Below are positions 41,879-51,124 of a stretch of 51,124 bases of DNA, piece by piece. Under the pieces are notes generated by a model, which was not told where the DNA came from, searched no databases, and saw only the letters and a program-made list of their open reading frames with translations. This stretch comes from Streptococcus suis. GTDB lineage: Bacteria > Bacillota > Bacilli > Lactobacillales > Streptococcaceae. A program made the position numbers and the translations under genes. Position 1 is the first letter of the stretch, and every line of letters starts with the position of its first letter. The stretch spans positions 1 through 51,124 of the forward strand of contig NZ_WCJE01000014.1 in the NCBI RefSeq assembly GCF_016743335.1, given 5' to 3'.

Positions 41879-43768
41879 ATGAATAATACAGAAATTGCAA
41901 AAAAAGTCATTGACGCCCTTGGTGGACGTGAGAACGTACGCAGTGTTGCCCACTGTGCGACTCGCCTTCGTGTCATGGTTGTTGATGAAGGAAAAATCGA
42001 CAAGGATACAGTCGAAGACATCGAAAAAGTACAAGGTGCTTTCTTCAACTCTGGTCAATACCAAATCATCTTTGGTACTGGTACAGTAAACAAAATCTAC
42101 GATGAAGTGGTTGCCCTTGGTTTGCCAACAGCGACTACTGGTGAACAAAAAGCTGAAGCTGCTAAACAAGGTAATGCTTTCCAACGTGCGATCCGTACTT
42201 TCGGTGACGTATTCGTTCCAATCATTCCTGCTATCGTAGCAACTGGTCTTTTCATGGGTCTTCGTGGTCTTCTTGGAGCTCTTGGTTATACTCTTCCAGA
42301 AGATTTGAACGTTTACTCACAAATCTTGACAGATACAGCCTTCATCGTATTACCAGCCTTGGTAGTATGGTCAACATTCCGTGTATTCGGTGGTAACCAA
42401 ACAATCGGTATCGTTCTTGGTATGATGCTCATTGCGGGTCAGTTGCCAAACGCTTGGGTTGTAGCATCAGGTGGCGATGTGAAACCAACTATCTTCTTCG
42501 GTTTCATCCCAGTTGTAGGTTTGCAAGGTTCAGTATTGCCAGCCTTCATCATCGGTTTGATCGGTGCTAAATTTGAAAAAGCTGTCCGCAAGGTTGTTCC
42601 AGAAGTTCTTGACCTCTTGGTGACACCATTCGTGACCTTGTTTGTAATGTCTATTCTTGGCTTGTTTGTCATCGGTCCAGTCTTCCACGTGGTTGAAAAC
42701 TACATCTTGGCTGGTACACAAGCTATCTTGAACTTGCCAATGGGTCTTGGTGGTCTCCTTATCGGTGGTGTTCACCAAGTTATCGTTGTATCAGGTGTTC
42801 ACCATATCTTTAACTTCTTGGAAGCTCAATTGGTAGCAAACACTGGAGCTAACCCATTCAACGCTATCATCACTGCAGCTATGACAGCACAAGGTGCTGC
42901 TACAGTAGCGGTTGGTGTGAAAACTAAGAATCCTAAATTGAAAGCTCTTGCTTTCCCAGCAGCTCTTTCTGCCTTCCTCGGTATTACTGAGCCAGCTATC
43001 TTCGGTGTTAACTTGCGTTTCCGCAAACCATTCCTTCTTTCATTGATTGCTGGTGCCATCGGTGGTGCTGTAGCATCTCTTCTTGGTCTTGCTGGTACAG
43101 GTATGGGTGTTACTATCATCCCAGGTTTGACACTTTATGCAGGTAATGGTCAAATTCTTCCATACATCCTTATGGTTGCTGTATCATTTGCTCTTGGTTT
43201 TGCTCTTACTTACCTCTTCGGTTATGAAGATGAGGAGAAAGAAGTAAAAAAGCCTAGTGCTTCAACACAAGAAACAGCTGAAACGCTTGAAGAAGCAGAA
43301 ACAGGACTTGTAGCTGAAGAAACTCTTGTATCTCCACTTTCAGGTGACGTTGTTGCCCTTGAAAATGTTAATGATCCAGTCTTCTCATCAGGAGCTATGG
43401 GTAAAGGTTTGGCTGTTAAACCATCTGAGGGTGTTGTTTACGCTCCAGCAGACGCAGAAGTAACAATTGCTTTTGAAACAGGCCATGCTTACGGATTGAA
43501 AACAGCATCTGGTGCTGAACTTTTAATTCACATCGGTATTGATACTGTATCAATGAACGGTAATGGATTTGAAAAATTAGTAGCAGCAGGTGATAAAGTA
43601 AAAGCTGGTACTCCGATTGCTAAATTCGATGCTGCGAAAATTGCTGAAGCAGGTCTTGATGATACAACCATGATTATCGTGACCAACACTGCTGACTTTG
43701 CAGAAGTATCTCCACTTGCTGAGGGAACAATCACTCACGGTGTAGAATTCTTGAAAGTAGCTAAGTAA
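41879..43768 (+). CDS. scrA: PTS sucrose transporter, EIIBCA
   Basis: This 629-aa permease takes up sucrose as sucrose-6-phosphate. It has IIB (1-90, C26 in VAHCATRLRV), IIC (about 105-450, GITEPAIFGV) and glucose-type IIA (about 480-629, H551 in LLIHIGIDTVS). Its domain order is the same as BglP. AAGGAG lies upstream at slightly long spacing. It is transcribed divergently from scrB under ScrR control and is followed by a terminator and scrK. Confidence 0.95.
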   Translation: MNNTEIAKKVIDALGGRENVRSVAHCATRLRVMVVDEGKIDKDTVEDIEKVQGAFFNSGQYQIIFGTGTVNKIYDEVVALGLPTATTGEQKAEAAKQGNAFQRAIRTFGDVFVPIIPAIVATGLFMGLRGLLGALGYTLPEDLNVYSQILTDTAFIVLPALVVWSTFRVFGGNQTIGIVLGMMLIAGQLPNAWVVASGGDVKPTIFFGFIPVVGLQGSVLPAFIIGLIGAKFEKAVRKVVPEVLDLLVTPFVTLFVMSILGLFVIGPVFHVVENYILAGTQAILNLPMGLGGLLIGGVHQVIVVSGVHHIFNFLEAQLVANTGANPFNAIITAAMTAQGAATVAVGVKTKNPKLKALAFPAALSAFLGITEPAIFGVNLRFRKPFLLSLIAGAIGGAVASLLGLAGTGMGVTIIPGLTLYAGNGQILPYILMVAVSFALGFALTYLFGYEDEEKEVKKPSASTQETAETLEEAETGLVAEETLVSPLSGDVVALENVNDPVFSSGAMGKGLAVKPSEGVVYAPADAEVTIAFETGHAYGLKTASGAELLIHIGIDTVSMNGNGFEKLVAAGDKVKAGTPIAKFDAAKIAEAGLDDTTMIIVTNTADFAEVSPLAEGTITHGVEFLKVAK

Positions 43769-43816
43769 TCTTATATAAAATCGATTTGTAGAGTCTGCCT
43801 CTACTGCATAATTAAC

Positions 43817-43843
43817 AAGAAAAAGGCTTTCAGCCTTTTTCTT
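43817..43843 (+). terminator. Terminator of scrA
   Basis: AGAAAAAGGCT-TTC-AGCCTTTTTCT, then T-rich sequence. Confidence 0.88.
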
Positions 43844-43895
43844 CTGTTTGCTTATATGTTATAATAAAAGTGATAAAAATTTTGGAGACAATCAA

Positions 43896-44777
43896 ATGAC
43901 AAAATTATATGGTAGTTTAGAAGCTGGTGGTACAAAGTTTGTTTGTGCAGTAGGCGATGAGAACTTTCAAGTTGTTGAAAAAACACAATTTCCAACGACA
44001 ACTCCTTATGAAACGATTGAGAGAACGGTTGAATTCTTCAAACGCTATGAAGATCGTTTGGCAGGTATTGCGATAGGTTCTTTCGGTCCAATTGATATTG
44101 ATCAAAACTCACAGACTTATGGTTATATTACTTCGACACCAAAACCACACTGGTCAAATATTGATTTACTTGGTCTGATTGCTAAGGAATTTAACATTCC
44201 ATTCTACTTCACGACAGATGTGAATTCATCAGCTTTTGGTGAAACATTGGTTCGTAAAGGGGTAAAGAGTTTAGTTTACTATACAATCGGTACAGGTATT
44301 GGTGCAGGTGCTATTCAGAATGGTGAGTTTATCGGTGGCTTGGGTCATACCGAAGCGGGTCATACTTACGTTGCTTTACATCCTTACGATGTAAAACATG
44401 AATTTAAAGGAATGTGTCCATTCCACAATGGGTGTTTGGAAGGCTTAGCTGCAGGTCCTTCTCTTGAAGGTCGTACAGGTGTTCGCGGAGAATTAATCGA
44501 GCTCAACTCAGAAGTGTGGGATGTTCAAGCCTATTATATTGCTCAAGCAGCAGTACAGGCAACCTTGCTTTATCGTCCGCAAGTGATTGTATTTGGTGGA
44601 GGAGTTATGGCTCAAGAGCACATGCTTAATCGTGTACGTGAGAAGTTTGTCGGTTTGATGAACGATTATCTCCCAACACCAGATGTCAAAGAATATATCG
44701 TAACGCCAGCTGTTGCTGAAAATGGTTCTGCAACTCTTGGGAACTTTGCTTTGGCAAAACAGGTATCAGAAAAGTAA
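43896..44777 (+). CDS. scrK: ROK-family fructokinase
   Basis: This 293-aa kinase phosphorylates the fructose released by ScrB. It has the N-terminal phosphate loop (GSLEAGGTKFVCAVG), the ROK zinc site (H..C..H..C in KHEFKGMCPFHNGCLEG) and GxGIGAGAI. The ATG at 43896 follows TTTGGAGA; an earlier TTG lacks a ribosome site. It sits in its usual place after scrA but behind a terminator, with its own AT-rich promoter region (TATAAT near 43858). Confidence 0.93.
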   Translation: MTKLYGSLEAGGTKFVCAVGDENFQVVEKTQFPTTTPYETIERTVEFFKRYEDRLAGIAIGSFGPIDIDQNSQTYGYITSTPKPHWSNIDLLGLIAKEFNIPFYFTTDVNSSAFGETLVRKGVKSLVYYTIGTGIGAGAIQNGEFIGGLGHTEAGHTYVALHPYDVKHEFKGMCPFHNGCLEGLAAGPSLEGRTGVRGELIELNSEVWDVQAYYIAQAAVQATLLYRPQVIVFGGGVMAQEHMLNRVREKFVGLMNDYLPTPDVKEYIVTPAVAENGSATLGNFALAKQVSEK

Positions 44778-44780
44778 CAT

Positions 44781-44818
44781 AAAAAGTTAGGGACTAGAAA
44801 TAATCCCTAACTTTTTTC
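44781..44818. terminator. Bidirectional terminator after scrK
   Basis: AAAAAGTTAGGGA pairs with TCCCTAACTTTTTT. The convergent pseudogene ends right beside it. Confidence 0.92.
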
Positions 44819-45925
44819 TTATTCTGTAAAAATACTAGTTCTATAATCAGGCTCTTGATTTTCTGTAATGGAGAGAGCAGTATACATATTTTCAGAACGA
44901 AATTCAACCGCTTGTAGGCTTGGAACTACCTTGTCTAGAATGTCAGAGTAGTCTTGTAATGTTTGGAAAGGTGAATAAGTAACTCCCTAATCCGCTATTT
45001 GGTAGTAAGCACGTTTATCTTTGCTTTCTGTATATTGGAGCGGGAAAAATAAGGTGCTGCCATCTTCAAAGTGAGCTAGGAGTGTATTGATGTTTTCTTC
45101 TCTTCCCTGTATATCAGAAATAATGGCTTTGTCGGCCATGGGGACAAGGCTGATCATTTTACTACTAGCCAATTTGTGGTCTGCGCCAATATTGTTGGCA
45201 GCCTTTTTTAGTTGCTGATTGTCGCTTGTTGGATCTAATTTTTTTAGATTGAAGAGCAAAGTTTCATTATTTATAGCACTATCGGTACTATCTTGCTGCT
45301 GAGATGATGCAGTTGTGGAAGAGCTCTCTTTATTTTCGGTAGATTGCGGACCTATATCCTTGTCAGTGACATAGCCTACATACTGATACTGCTTTATGTT
45401 ACTTGGATTAGGAAGTTGGTCTCCGACTTTTAGCTGATGAACCTGATTGTAGTCTGCAAGTAAATTGCTTTCTAAAGCCTGGATGCTCTGGATAGGTAGA
45501 ATAGAACCAGTGGCGGTCAGAAGAAGAATGGATGAAATAATCCTTTTCTTTTTGACTTTTCCGACCAAACTTATTCCTAGAACTAGAAGAAGTCCCCCTC
45601 CAATCGTTAATAGATTGATCTCGGTCTCCCCTGTAGCTGGAAGAATCCTAAATATTTTTTTAGGTTCGGTCTTGTAGATGAGATAGATTGTTTGATTCTC
45701 CGTAGCTGTTTCTTTGGAAGGTAAGACAGTTTTCAGCTTAGATAAGACAGAATCCTTCTCTGAACTTGTTAGTTCATCTTGTGCAATATATTGATATTGA
45801 ACAGATACCGTCGATGCATCGTTTGCGTAAACTATAGGAGGCTAGCTTCCCCATAGGTTACTCACAATGGCTACTGAAGTACTAGACATGGCTAGTTGTT
45901 TAAGAGAGATTTTCTTGGTATACAT
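44819..45925 (-). pseudogene. Decayed ZmpA/IgA1-protease-like surface protein gene with two in-frame TAG codons
   Basis: A single reading frame of 369 codons runs from an ATG at 45925 (behind GGAGAGG) to a TAA at 44819, broken by TAG at codon 28 (45842-45844) and at 44987-44989. Conceptually it has a signal peptide (MYTKKISLKQLAMSST.. VYA|ND), a sortase-type LPATGE motif near residue 115, a hydrophobic helix and KVKKKR stop, then a second hydrophobic segment and a region (LLADYNQVHQLKVGDQLP.. QYVGYV) like the N-terminal part of streptococcal IgA1/Zmp metalloproteases, which also carry an N-terminal LPXTG. The catalytic HEXXH domain is absent. The first TAG lies in the signal peptide, so no exported product is expected. 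Both flanking frames are intact otherwise, which suggests recent decay. Confidence 0.75.
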
Positions 45926-46149
45926 TTTCCTCTCCTTTTTACATATTTACTTGTACAATAAGATTATACTACTTGTATATGGTATATTTTTACTAGAGAT
46001 AGAGGATGGTATCCTGGTATTTATTTTAGTAATTGGTGTCTTAATCATGTTCTTTTTAGCAATGTAGTATTACTGTGTAGAAATTTTTCCAGATTTGTTT
46101 GTTTTATGGTATTTTTATCTAAGAATACTGTGTATCCTAGTGCCAAACC

Positions 46150-46178
46150 TTGAAAATTGCCTAATTTTCTGCTACAAT
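46150..46178 (+). promoter_or_regulatory. Promoter of secA
   Basis: TTGAAA (46150-46155) and TACAAT (46173-46178), 17-bp spacer. Confidence 0.7.
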
Positions 46179-46213
46179 ATATTATTGACTAAAATTGAAA
46201 TAGGATGAATGAT

Positions 46214-48739
46214 ATGGTAACAAATGTACTTCGTTCTCTCATTGAAAATGATAAGGGAGAGCTAAGAAAACTTGAGAAAATGGCAGACAAGGTCTTCTCG
46301 TATGCCGATGAAATGGAAGCGCTGACTGATGAACAGTTGCAAGCTAAGACAGCAGAATTTAAGGAGCGATACAATAACGGTGAATCCCTCGACGATCTTT
46401 TGTACGAAGCTTATGCGGTAGTCCGTGAAGGAGCACGTCGCGTATTGGGCCTCTATCCCTACAAGGTTCAGGTTATGGGAGGAATCGTTCTTCACAACGG
46501 TGACGTTCCAGAAATGCGTACAGGTGAAGGTAAAACTCTGACTGCAACGATGCCTGTTTATTTGAATGCCTTGTCTGGTCAAGGTGTTCACGTAGTGACG
46601 GTTAACGAGTATCTTTCTACTCGTGATGCGACTGAAATGGGTGAATTGTATTCATGGCTTGGTCTATCAGTTGGTATCAACTTAGCTGCTAAATCACCCT
46701 TGGAAAAACGTGAAGCCTATAACTGCGATATTACTTATTCGACCAACTCAGAGATTGGTTTTGACTACCTCCGAGACAATATGGTTGTTCGCGCAGAAGA
46801 CATGGTTCAACGTCCTCTCAATTACGCCTTGGTCGATGAAGTTGACTCAATCTTGATTGACGAAGCTCGTACGCCGTTGATTGTATCTGGTGCACAAGGT
46901 TCTGAAACAAACCAGTTGTATTTCTTGGCAGATAATCTTGTTAAATCTTTGACAACAGAAGATTACATCATTGACATTCCATCTAAAACGATTGGTCTGT
47001 CTGATTCAGGTATTGACAAAGCAGAGAAATTCTTCAAGTTAGATAACCTCTACGATATTGAAAATGTAGCCATTACCCATTTCTTGGATAATGCACTTCG
47101 TGCCAACTACATCATGACCTATGATATTGACTATCTGGTCAATGAAGACCAAGAGGTCATGATTATCGATCCATTTACAGGTCGTACGATGGAAGGTCGT
47201 CGTTATTCTGATGGACTTCACCAAGCCATCGAAGCTAAGGAAGGTGTACCGGTTCAAAACGAGTCTAAGACAAGTGCCTCTATTACCTACCAAAACCTTT
47301 TCCGTATGTATAAAAAATTATCAGGGATGACGGGTACTGGTAAAACAGAAGAGGAAGAATTCCGTGAAATCTACAACATCCGTGTCGTACCAATTCCAAC
47401 CAACCGCCCAATCGCGCGTGTTGACCACGAAGATTTACTCTATCCAAGTCTAGAATACAAATTTAATGCCGTCATTGCTGATGTGAAGAGACGCTATGAG
47501 AAAGGGCAACCTGTCTTGGTCGGTACAGTTGCGGTTGAAACTTCTGATTTGATTTCTCAAAAATTAGTAGCTGCTGGTGTCCCTCACGAAGTATTGAATG
47601 CTAAAAACCACTATCGTGAAGCGCAGATTATTATGAATGCTGGTCAGCGTGGTGCGGTCACTATTGCGACCAACATGGCGGGACGCGGTACCGATATTAA
47701 GTTAGGTCCAGGGGTACGTGAACTTGGTGGGCTGTGTGTTATTGGTACTGAGCGCCATGAAAGTCGTCGTATTGATAACCAGCTTCGTGGACGTTCAGGT
47801 CGTCAAGGTGACCCAGGTGAATCACAATTCTATCTATCTCTCGAAGATGACTTGATGAAACGCTTTGGTTCAGAACGCATCAAAGTATTTATGGAGCGTA
47901 TGAATCTAACGGAAGAAGAGTCCGTTATCAAGTCTAAAATGTTGACACGTCAAGTTGAATCTGCTCAGAAGCGTGTGGAAGGGAACAACTACGACTCACG
48001 TAAACAAGTCCTTCAATATGACGATGTGATGCGTGAGCAACGTGAAATCATCTATCGCCAACGCCAGGATGTTATTACTGCTAACCGTGATTTGGCTCCT
48101 GAAATCAAAGCGATGATGAAACGGACGATTGAACGCCAAGTTGCTGGTCACTTCCTTGGTTCGAAAGATGAAGCTATTGATGGTATTATCAAATTTGCGC
48201 ATGCAAATCTCGTTGACGATGATACCTTGAGTAAAGCTACTTTTGAAGCAATGAATCAGAAAGAGATTGTCGAAGAGCTCTATGAACGTGCCTTGAGAGT
48301 CTATGATTCGCAAGTGAAAAAATTACGCGATGAAGAACGTGTACGCGAATTCCAGAAAGTTCTTATCCTTCGTGTTGTGGATAACAAATGGACAGACCAT
48401 ATTGATGCCTTGGATCAATTGCGCAATGCAGTCAGTCTTCGTGGATACGCTCAAAACAATCCAATCGTTGAATATCAATCAGAAGCATTTGCTATGTTCA
48501 ACGATATGATTGGGGCTATCGAGTTTGAAGTAACCCGCTTGATGATGAAGGCGCAAATTCATGACAATATTGAGCGTGAGCGTACAAGTCAAGAAGCACA
48601 TACGACAGCTGTTAAGAATATTATGCCGAACCAATCGCATGCAATTCAGGAGAATGTATCTTTTGAAGGTGTTGATCGTAACGATCCATGCCCATGCCAG
48701 TCTGGTAAGAAATTTAAAAATTGTCACGGCCGTAAATAG
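46214..48739 (+). CDS. secA: Protein translocase ATPase SecA
   Basis: This 841-aa motor drives preproteins through SecYEG. It has Walker A MRTGEGKT in NBD1, [13 protein letters not shown] (DEAD-type motif), the preprotein cross-linking domain, NBD2 with [13 protein letters not shown] and [13 protein letters not shown], and a C-terminal zinc motif [15 protein letters not shown] choose the ATG at 46214 because AGGA lies eight bases upstream; an in-frame ATG at 46205 would add three residues. The sequence agrees with the S. suis SecA I recall. Followed by a terminator and then acpS-alr. Confidence 0.96.
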   Translation: MVTNVLRSLIENDKGELRKLEKMADKVFSYADEMEALTDEQLQAKTAEFKERYNNGESLDDLLYEAYAVVREGARRVLGLYPYKVQVMGGIVLHNGDVPEMRTGEGKTLTATMPVYLNALSGQGVHVVTVNEYLSTRDATEMGELYSWLGLSVGINLAAKSPLEKREAYNCDITYSTNSEIGFDYLRDNMVVRAEDMVQRPLNYALVDEVDSILIDEARTPLIVSGAQGSETNQLYFLADNLVKSLTTEDYIIDIPSKTIGLSDSGIDKAEKFFKLDNLYDIENVAITHFLDNALRANYIMTYDIDYLVNEDQEVMIIDPFTGRTMEGRRYSDGLHQAIEAKEGVPVQNESKTSASITYQNLFRMYKKLSGMTGTGKTEEEEFREIYNIRVVPIPTNRPIARVDHEDLLYPSLEYKFNAVIADVKRRYEKGQPVLVGTVAVETSDLISQKLVAAGVPHEVLNAKNHYREAQIIMNAGQRGAVTIATNMAGRGTDIKLGPGVRELGGLCVIGTERHESRRIDNQLRGRSGRQGDPGESQFYLSLEDDLMKRFGSERIKVFMERMNLTEEESVIKSKMLTRQVESAQKRVEGNNYDSRKQVLQYDDVMREQREIIYRQRQDVITANRDLAPEIKAMMKRTIERQVAGHFLGSKDEAIDGIIKFAHANLVDDDTLSKATFEAMNQKEIVEELYERALRVYDSQVKKLRDEERVREFQKVLILRVVDNKWTDHIDALDQLRNAVSLRGYAQNNPIVEYQSEAFAMFNDMIGAIEFEVTRLMMKAQIHDNIERERTSQEAHTTAVKNIMPNQSHAIQENVSFEGVDRNDPCPCQSGKKFKNCHGRK

Positions 48740-48750
48740 GAATGACGCGT

Positions 48751-48776
48751 GGACTGGACGGCTGTCCAGTCCTTTT
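48751..48776 (+). terminator. Terminator of secA
   Basis: GGACTGGAC-GGCT-GTCCAGTCC, then TTTT. Confidence 0.88.
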
Positions 48777-48853
48777 GCAATTTTTAGACAAGTCACTAGA
48801 GTCAGTTCGTTTATTTTAATAAATGAAATGACTATGCAAAAGGAGACCGATTC

Positions 48854-49213
48854 ATGATAGTAGGACATGGCATTGACCTTCAGGAGATGGAGGCGATTGA
48901 AAGTGCCAGAATCAAACACCAAGGGTTTCCCAAAAAGATTCTCACAGAGAAAGAATTTGAACGGTATCAAAGTCTGTCCGGTCGCCGTCAGCTAGAATAT
49001 TTAGCTGGACGTTGGTCAGCCAAAGAAGCACTGACCAAGGCCTTGGGAACAGGCATTGGTAAGATAGGATTTCATGATATTGAAATTCTGAATACCAGCA
49101 AAGGAGTTCCCTATGTGACGAAGAGTCCCTTTGATGGGAATATTTGGCTCAGCATTAGCCATTCAGGAAATTTTGTACAAGCTAGTGTGATTTTGGAGGA
49201 GAAAGATGATTGA
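48854..49213 (+). CDS. acpS: Holo-[acyl-carrier-protein] synthase
   Basis: This 119-aa enzyme transfers 4'-phosphopantetheine from CoA to ACP. Conserved motifs are GHGIDLQEM (metal-binding aspartate) and [16 protein letters not shown] [24 protein letters not shown] precedes the start. Its last eight bases overlap alr, an arrangement common in streptococci. Confidence 0.95.
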
Positions 49214-50309
49214 AAGTGAACATCGACCCACGCAAATTCGGGTTAACTTAGATGCGATTGCGGAAAATTTCGAGCAAGTAATGACCAACTTGCCCCATAA
49301 GACCGAAGCATTTGCTGTTGTTAAGGCGAATGCTTATGGTCATGGAGCTGTTGCGGTAGCGAAAAAGTTATCCAGTCAAGCAGCTGGTTTTTGTGTTTCG
49401 AATTTGGATGAAGCATTAGAGTTACGTAAAGCAGGTATCGAGCATCCAATCTTGATTTTAGGAGTGGTTCCTGTACGTTTTTTACCAGTAGCTCATCAAC
49501 TCAATATCAGTGTGACAGTTGCTAGTCTGGACTGGTTGCAAGATGCAAAAGACTTAGGGGCGGATTTATCTGGTCTAACTGTTCATCTTAAGCTAGATAC
49601 AGGTATGGGGCGGATTGGTTTTAGAAAAATAGCCGATTTGCTACAAGCGATTGCTATCCTTGAAGAATTAGAGTATGACATCGAAGGAGTCTATACTCAT
49701 TTTGCTACTGCGGATGAGGTTGATCATGCGCACTTCGAGAGTCAACTGTCTGTTTTTAAAGAATTTTTGGATGTTCTACCAATTACTCCGCGCTGGATTC
49801 ATGCCAGCAATTCAGCAACAAGCATTTGGCATGCTGATACAGTATTTAACCTGGTTCGTTTGGGAAACATTCTTTATGGACTTAATCCAAGTGGACGAGT
49901 ACTAGAACTCCCGTTTGATGTTCAACCAGCCTTATCTCTCGTATCTGAAATTGTTCATGTAAAGCAGGTTGAAGCTGGCACAACAATTGGCTACGGAGCT
50001 ACTTATCACAGCACCGATTCAGAATGGATTGCGACCGTTCCGATAGGATATGCAGATGGTCTCGTACGAAGCTTACAAGGCTTATCAGTCCTAGTTGATG
50101 GGCAGGCCTGTGAAATTGTAGGGCGTATTTCGATGGACCAGATCACCATTCGTTTACCTCATGCTTATCCGCTTGGTCAAAAAGTCACCCTAATCGGTCA
50201 AGATGGAGATAAAACGATCTCTGTTCAGGAGTGGGCTGATCGCATCGGAACCATAAATTACGAGGTGGTTTGTCTTTTGACAGATCGCCTACCTCGAATT
50301 TTTGAATAA
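49206..50309 (+). CDS. alr: Alanine racemase
   Basis: This 367-aa PLP enzyme makes D-alanine for peptidoglycan. The PLP lysine is K40 ([10 protein letters not shown]), and the catalytic tyrosine lies in GYGATY at the start of the C-terminal domain. AGGAG lies inside the end of acpS, giving translational coupling. In many streptococci recG follows; here a composite repeat element follows instead. Confidence 0.95.
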
Positions 50310-50411
50310 CAGCGATGGTAAAAGTGACGATAATCCGCCTCTTTCACTAGAATAGAAGGCTAAAATATTAGAGAAGTATTGCCTAGAGATTGTCTATAAT
50401 ACAAATATCGT

Positions 50412-50931
50412 CATTTAGTTGACTTTTATTACTGCGACGTAAGGGGAGTGGGAAAGAACTCGATCAAGATAAAAGAGTTCGTCTTCCCACCCCCGCACAG
50501 TTGATTAGGCCAGATTTGGAGTGCAAAACACGAACAAATCTGCCAATCAACCACTGCGCTGAGATGTTGACGCGAACTCTGAGTAGTGGTCCTGGGCTTT
50601 TTGCCCAGCCTCTATTTCCAACTTCAAATACTCCACTGGATTGTTTGAACTCGCCTTGCCTGATTTTGTAAAAGTGACTTGCTTTGCAAGTATTATCTCC
50701 CACCTTGCACAGTCTATTGACTGTGCAAGCAATCTGGGGGATACGAATAGTCCAGTGGACTATTCGTACCTGAGCCTGAAAACAAAAAAGCGAAGTACAT
50801 CAGCTGGTCACCTAGAAATAAGGAAGCATTGAGTTATGCCTGTGGCTTTTGATGTGAACATCGTTCACTTTGTCCCCAGTCTCCAACTATCTCCCAGATA
50901 GTTGGAACGAGTACTAAAAGTAAACTAAAAG
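50412..50931 (+). repeat. MITE-like element with terminal inverted repeats and hairpin cassettes, copy B
   Basis: The left end (50412-50433) and the reverse complement of the right end (50910-50931) agree at 19 of 22 positions and match the ends of the element at 7144-7350. Inside are the structured repeat 50451-50615 and a series of palindromes: ACTTGCtttGCAAGT, TTGCACAGTC/GACTGTGCAA, ACGAATAGTCCA/TGGACTATTCGT, TGAACatcGTTCA and CCAACTATCT/AGATAGTTGG. One stretch (50771-50830) resembles the AAAGCGA spacers of the array at 29141. A reverse-strand frame at 50464-50703 is judged to be repeat-derived rather than a gene. Confidence 0.7.
50451..50615 (+). repeat. Structured repeat, copy 2
   Basis: Aligns with 1-168 over about 165 bp at a distance of 50,450 bp. 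Stems are kept, and the last stem changes on both arms (CTGGGC/GCCCAG). Where copy 1 continues with a T-run, copy 2 continues with the CTATTTCCAAC spacer. Confidence 0.75.
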
Positions 50932-50959
50932 ACTATAATGAGGCTGGTCAAAAAGTCTA

Positions 50960-51062
50960 ATACTCTTCGAAAATTAAAATTATTCGTTGTCAACTTGCCT
51001 TGATGAACTCCAGTTCTATCTTCGACTTCGTTTCCTAGGCTACTTTTGATTTTCATTGAGTA
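50960..51062 (+). repeat. BOX-like element
   Basis: ATACTCTTCGAAAAT at the left and ATTTTCATTGAGTAT at the right match the ends of pneumococcal boxA and boxC; the interior (CTTGCC, CAGTTCTATCT, TTTCCTAGG) keeps traces of boxA/B/C. About 100 bp long, so diverged or shortened. Confidence 0.65.
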
Positions 51063-51070
51063 TAAAAAAT

Positions 51071-51122
51071 AAAAAATAGCTTAGAATTGCATCGTCAGAA
51101 ACGTTGATTCTAAGCTATTTTT
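51071..51122. terminator. Strong terminator-like hairpin at the window end
   Basis: AAAAATAGCTTAGAAT pairs perfectly over 16 bp with ATTCTAAGCTATTTTT. An A-run on one side and T-run on the other allow termination in either direction; the gene it serves may lie beyond the window. Confidence 0.7.
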
Positions 51123-51124
51123 GT

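Noticed and set aside
44819..45925. TAG read-through as pyrrolysine or programmed recoding
   Set aside because: Nothing in the window supports suppression, the first TAG interrupts a signal peptide, and simple gene decay explains it better.
45867..46067. 66-aa forward frame ending in a hydrophobic stretch
   Set aside because: It overlaps the 5' end of the reverse pseudogene and its promoter and has no credible start; the hydrophobic tail is probably chance in AT-rich DNA.
50464..50703. 79-aa reverse frame in the composite element
   Set aside because: It is encoded by hairpin repeat sequence; no ribosome site. Similar frames recur because the repeat recurs.

Overview
The window looks like chromosomal DNA of a Streptococcus, most likely Streptococcus suis. 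I judge this from the low G+C content, the core-gene sequences (SecA, UvrA, EF-P, S6/S18), the gene order corA-uvrA-pepP-efp-gls24-nusB and acpS-alr, and the abundant intergenic stem-loop repeats. No rRNA, tRNA, CRISPR array, prophage or intact insertion sequence was seen.

Layout. 1-820: a copy of a structured repeat and a reverse-strand TRIC/UPF0126 membrane protein. 986-7140: a pyruvate/acetoin dehydrogenase operon (pdhA-B-C-D), with long stem-loop repeats in each gap between its genes. 7488-11455: a HAD phosphatase, then the beta-glucoside antiterminator LicT/BglG and EIIBCA BglP, each preceded by a RAT antiterminator and terminator. 11487-13034: three small reverse genes (membrane protein, ABM monooxygenase, AraC regulator). 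13144-26797: a beta-glucoside/cellobiose island with four GH1 6-phospho-beta-glucosidase paralogues, a VOC protein, a SemiSWEET, the cel PTS (IIB, CelR, IIA, membrane protein, IIC) and two histidine phosphatases. 26880-31041: lipoate ligase, rpsF-ssb-rpsR, a hairpin array, a DUF1129 protein and CorA. 31150-32280: a tandem 403-bp structured repeat. 32284-39193: uvrA, an unknown 448-aa gene, pepP, efp, gls24-like, nusB. 39272-44777: the sucrose locus scrR-scrB / scrA-scrK. 44819-45925: a decayed zinc-metalloprotease-like surface gene with two in-frame TAG codons. 46214-50309: secA, acpS, alr. 50412-51124: a composite inverted-repeat element, a BOX-like element and a terminator-like hairpin.

How the genes work together. 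Much of the window is carbohydrate uptake feeding glycolysis. Three PTS systems (beta-glucoside, cellobiose, sucrose) phosphorylate disaccharides, GH1 enzymes and ScrB cleave them, and ScrK phosphorylates the fructose released. Local regulators (LicT, CelR, ScrR, AraC type) and CcpA-type cre sites control them. PDH takes the resulting pyruvate to acetyl-CoA, and LplA could supply lipoate to the lipoyl domains of PdhC and PdhD.

The most unusual content is non-coding. Several related families of modular stem-loop elements sit in the gaps. One pair of tandem copies shows compensatory base changes in its stems, and two elements have imperfect terminal inverted repeats like non-autonomous mobile elements. 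Three genes next to such elements (pdhC, pdhD, uvrA) lack an obvious Shine-Dalgarno sequence.
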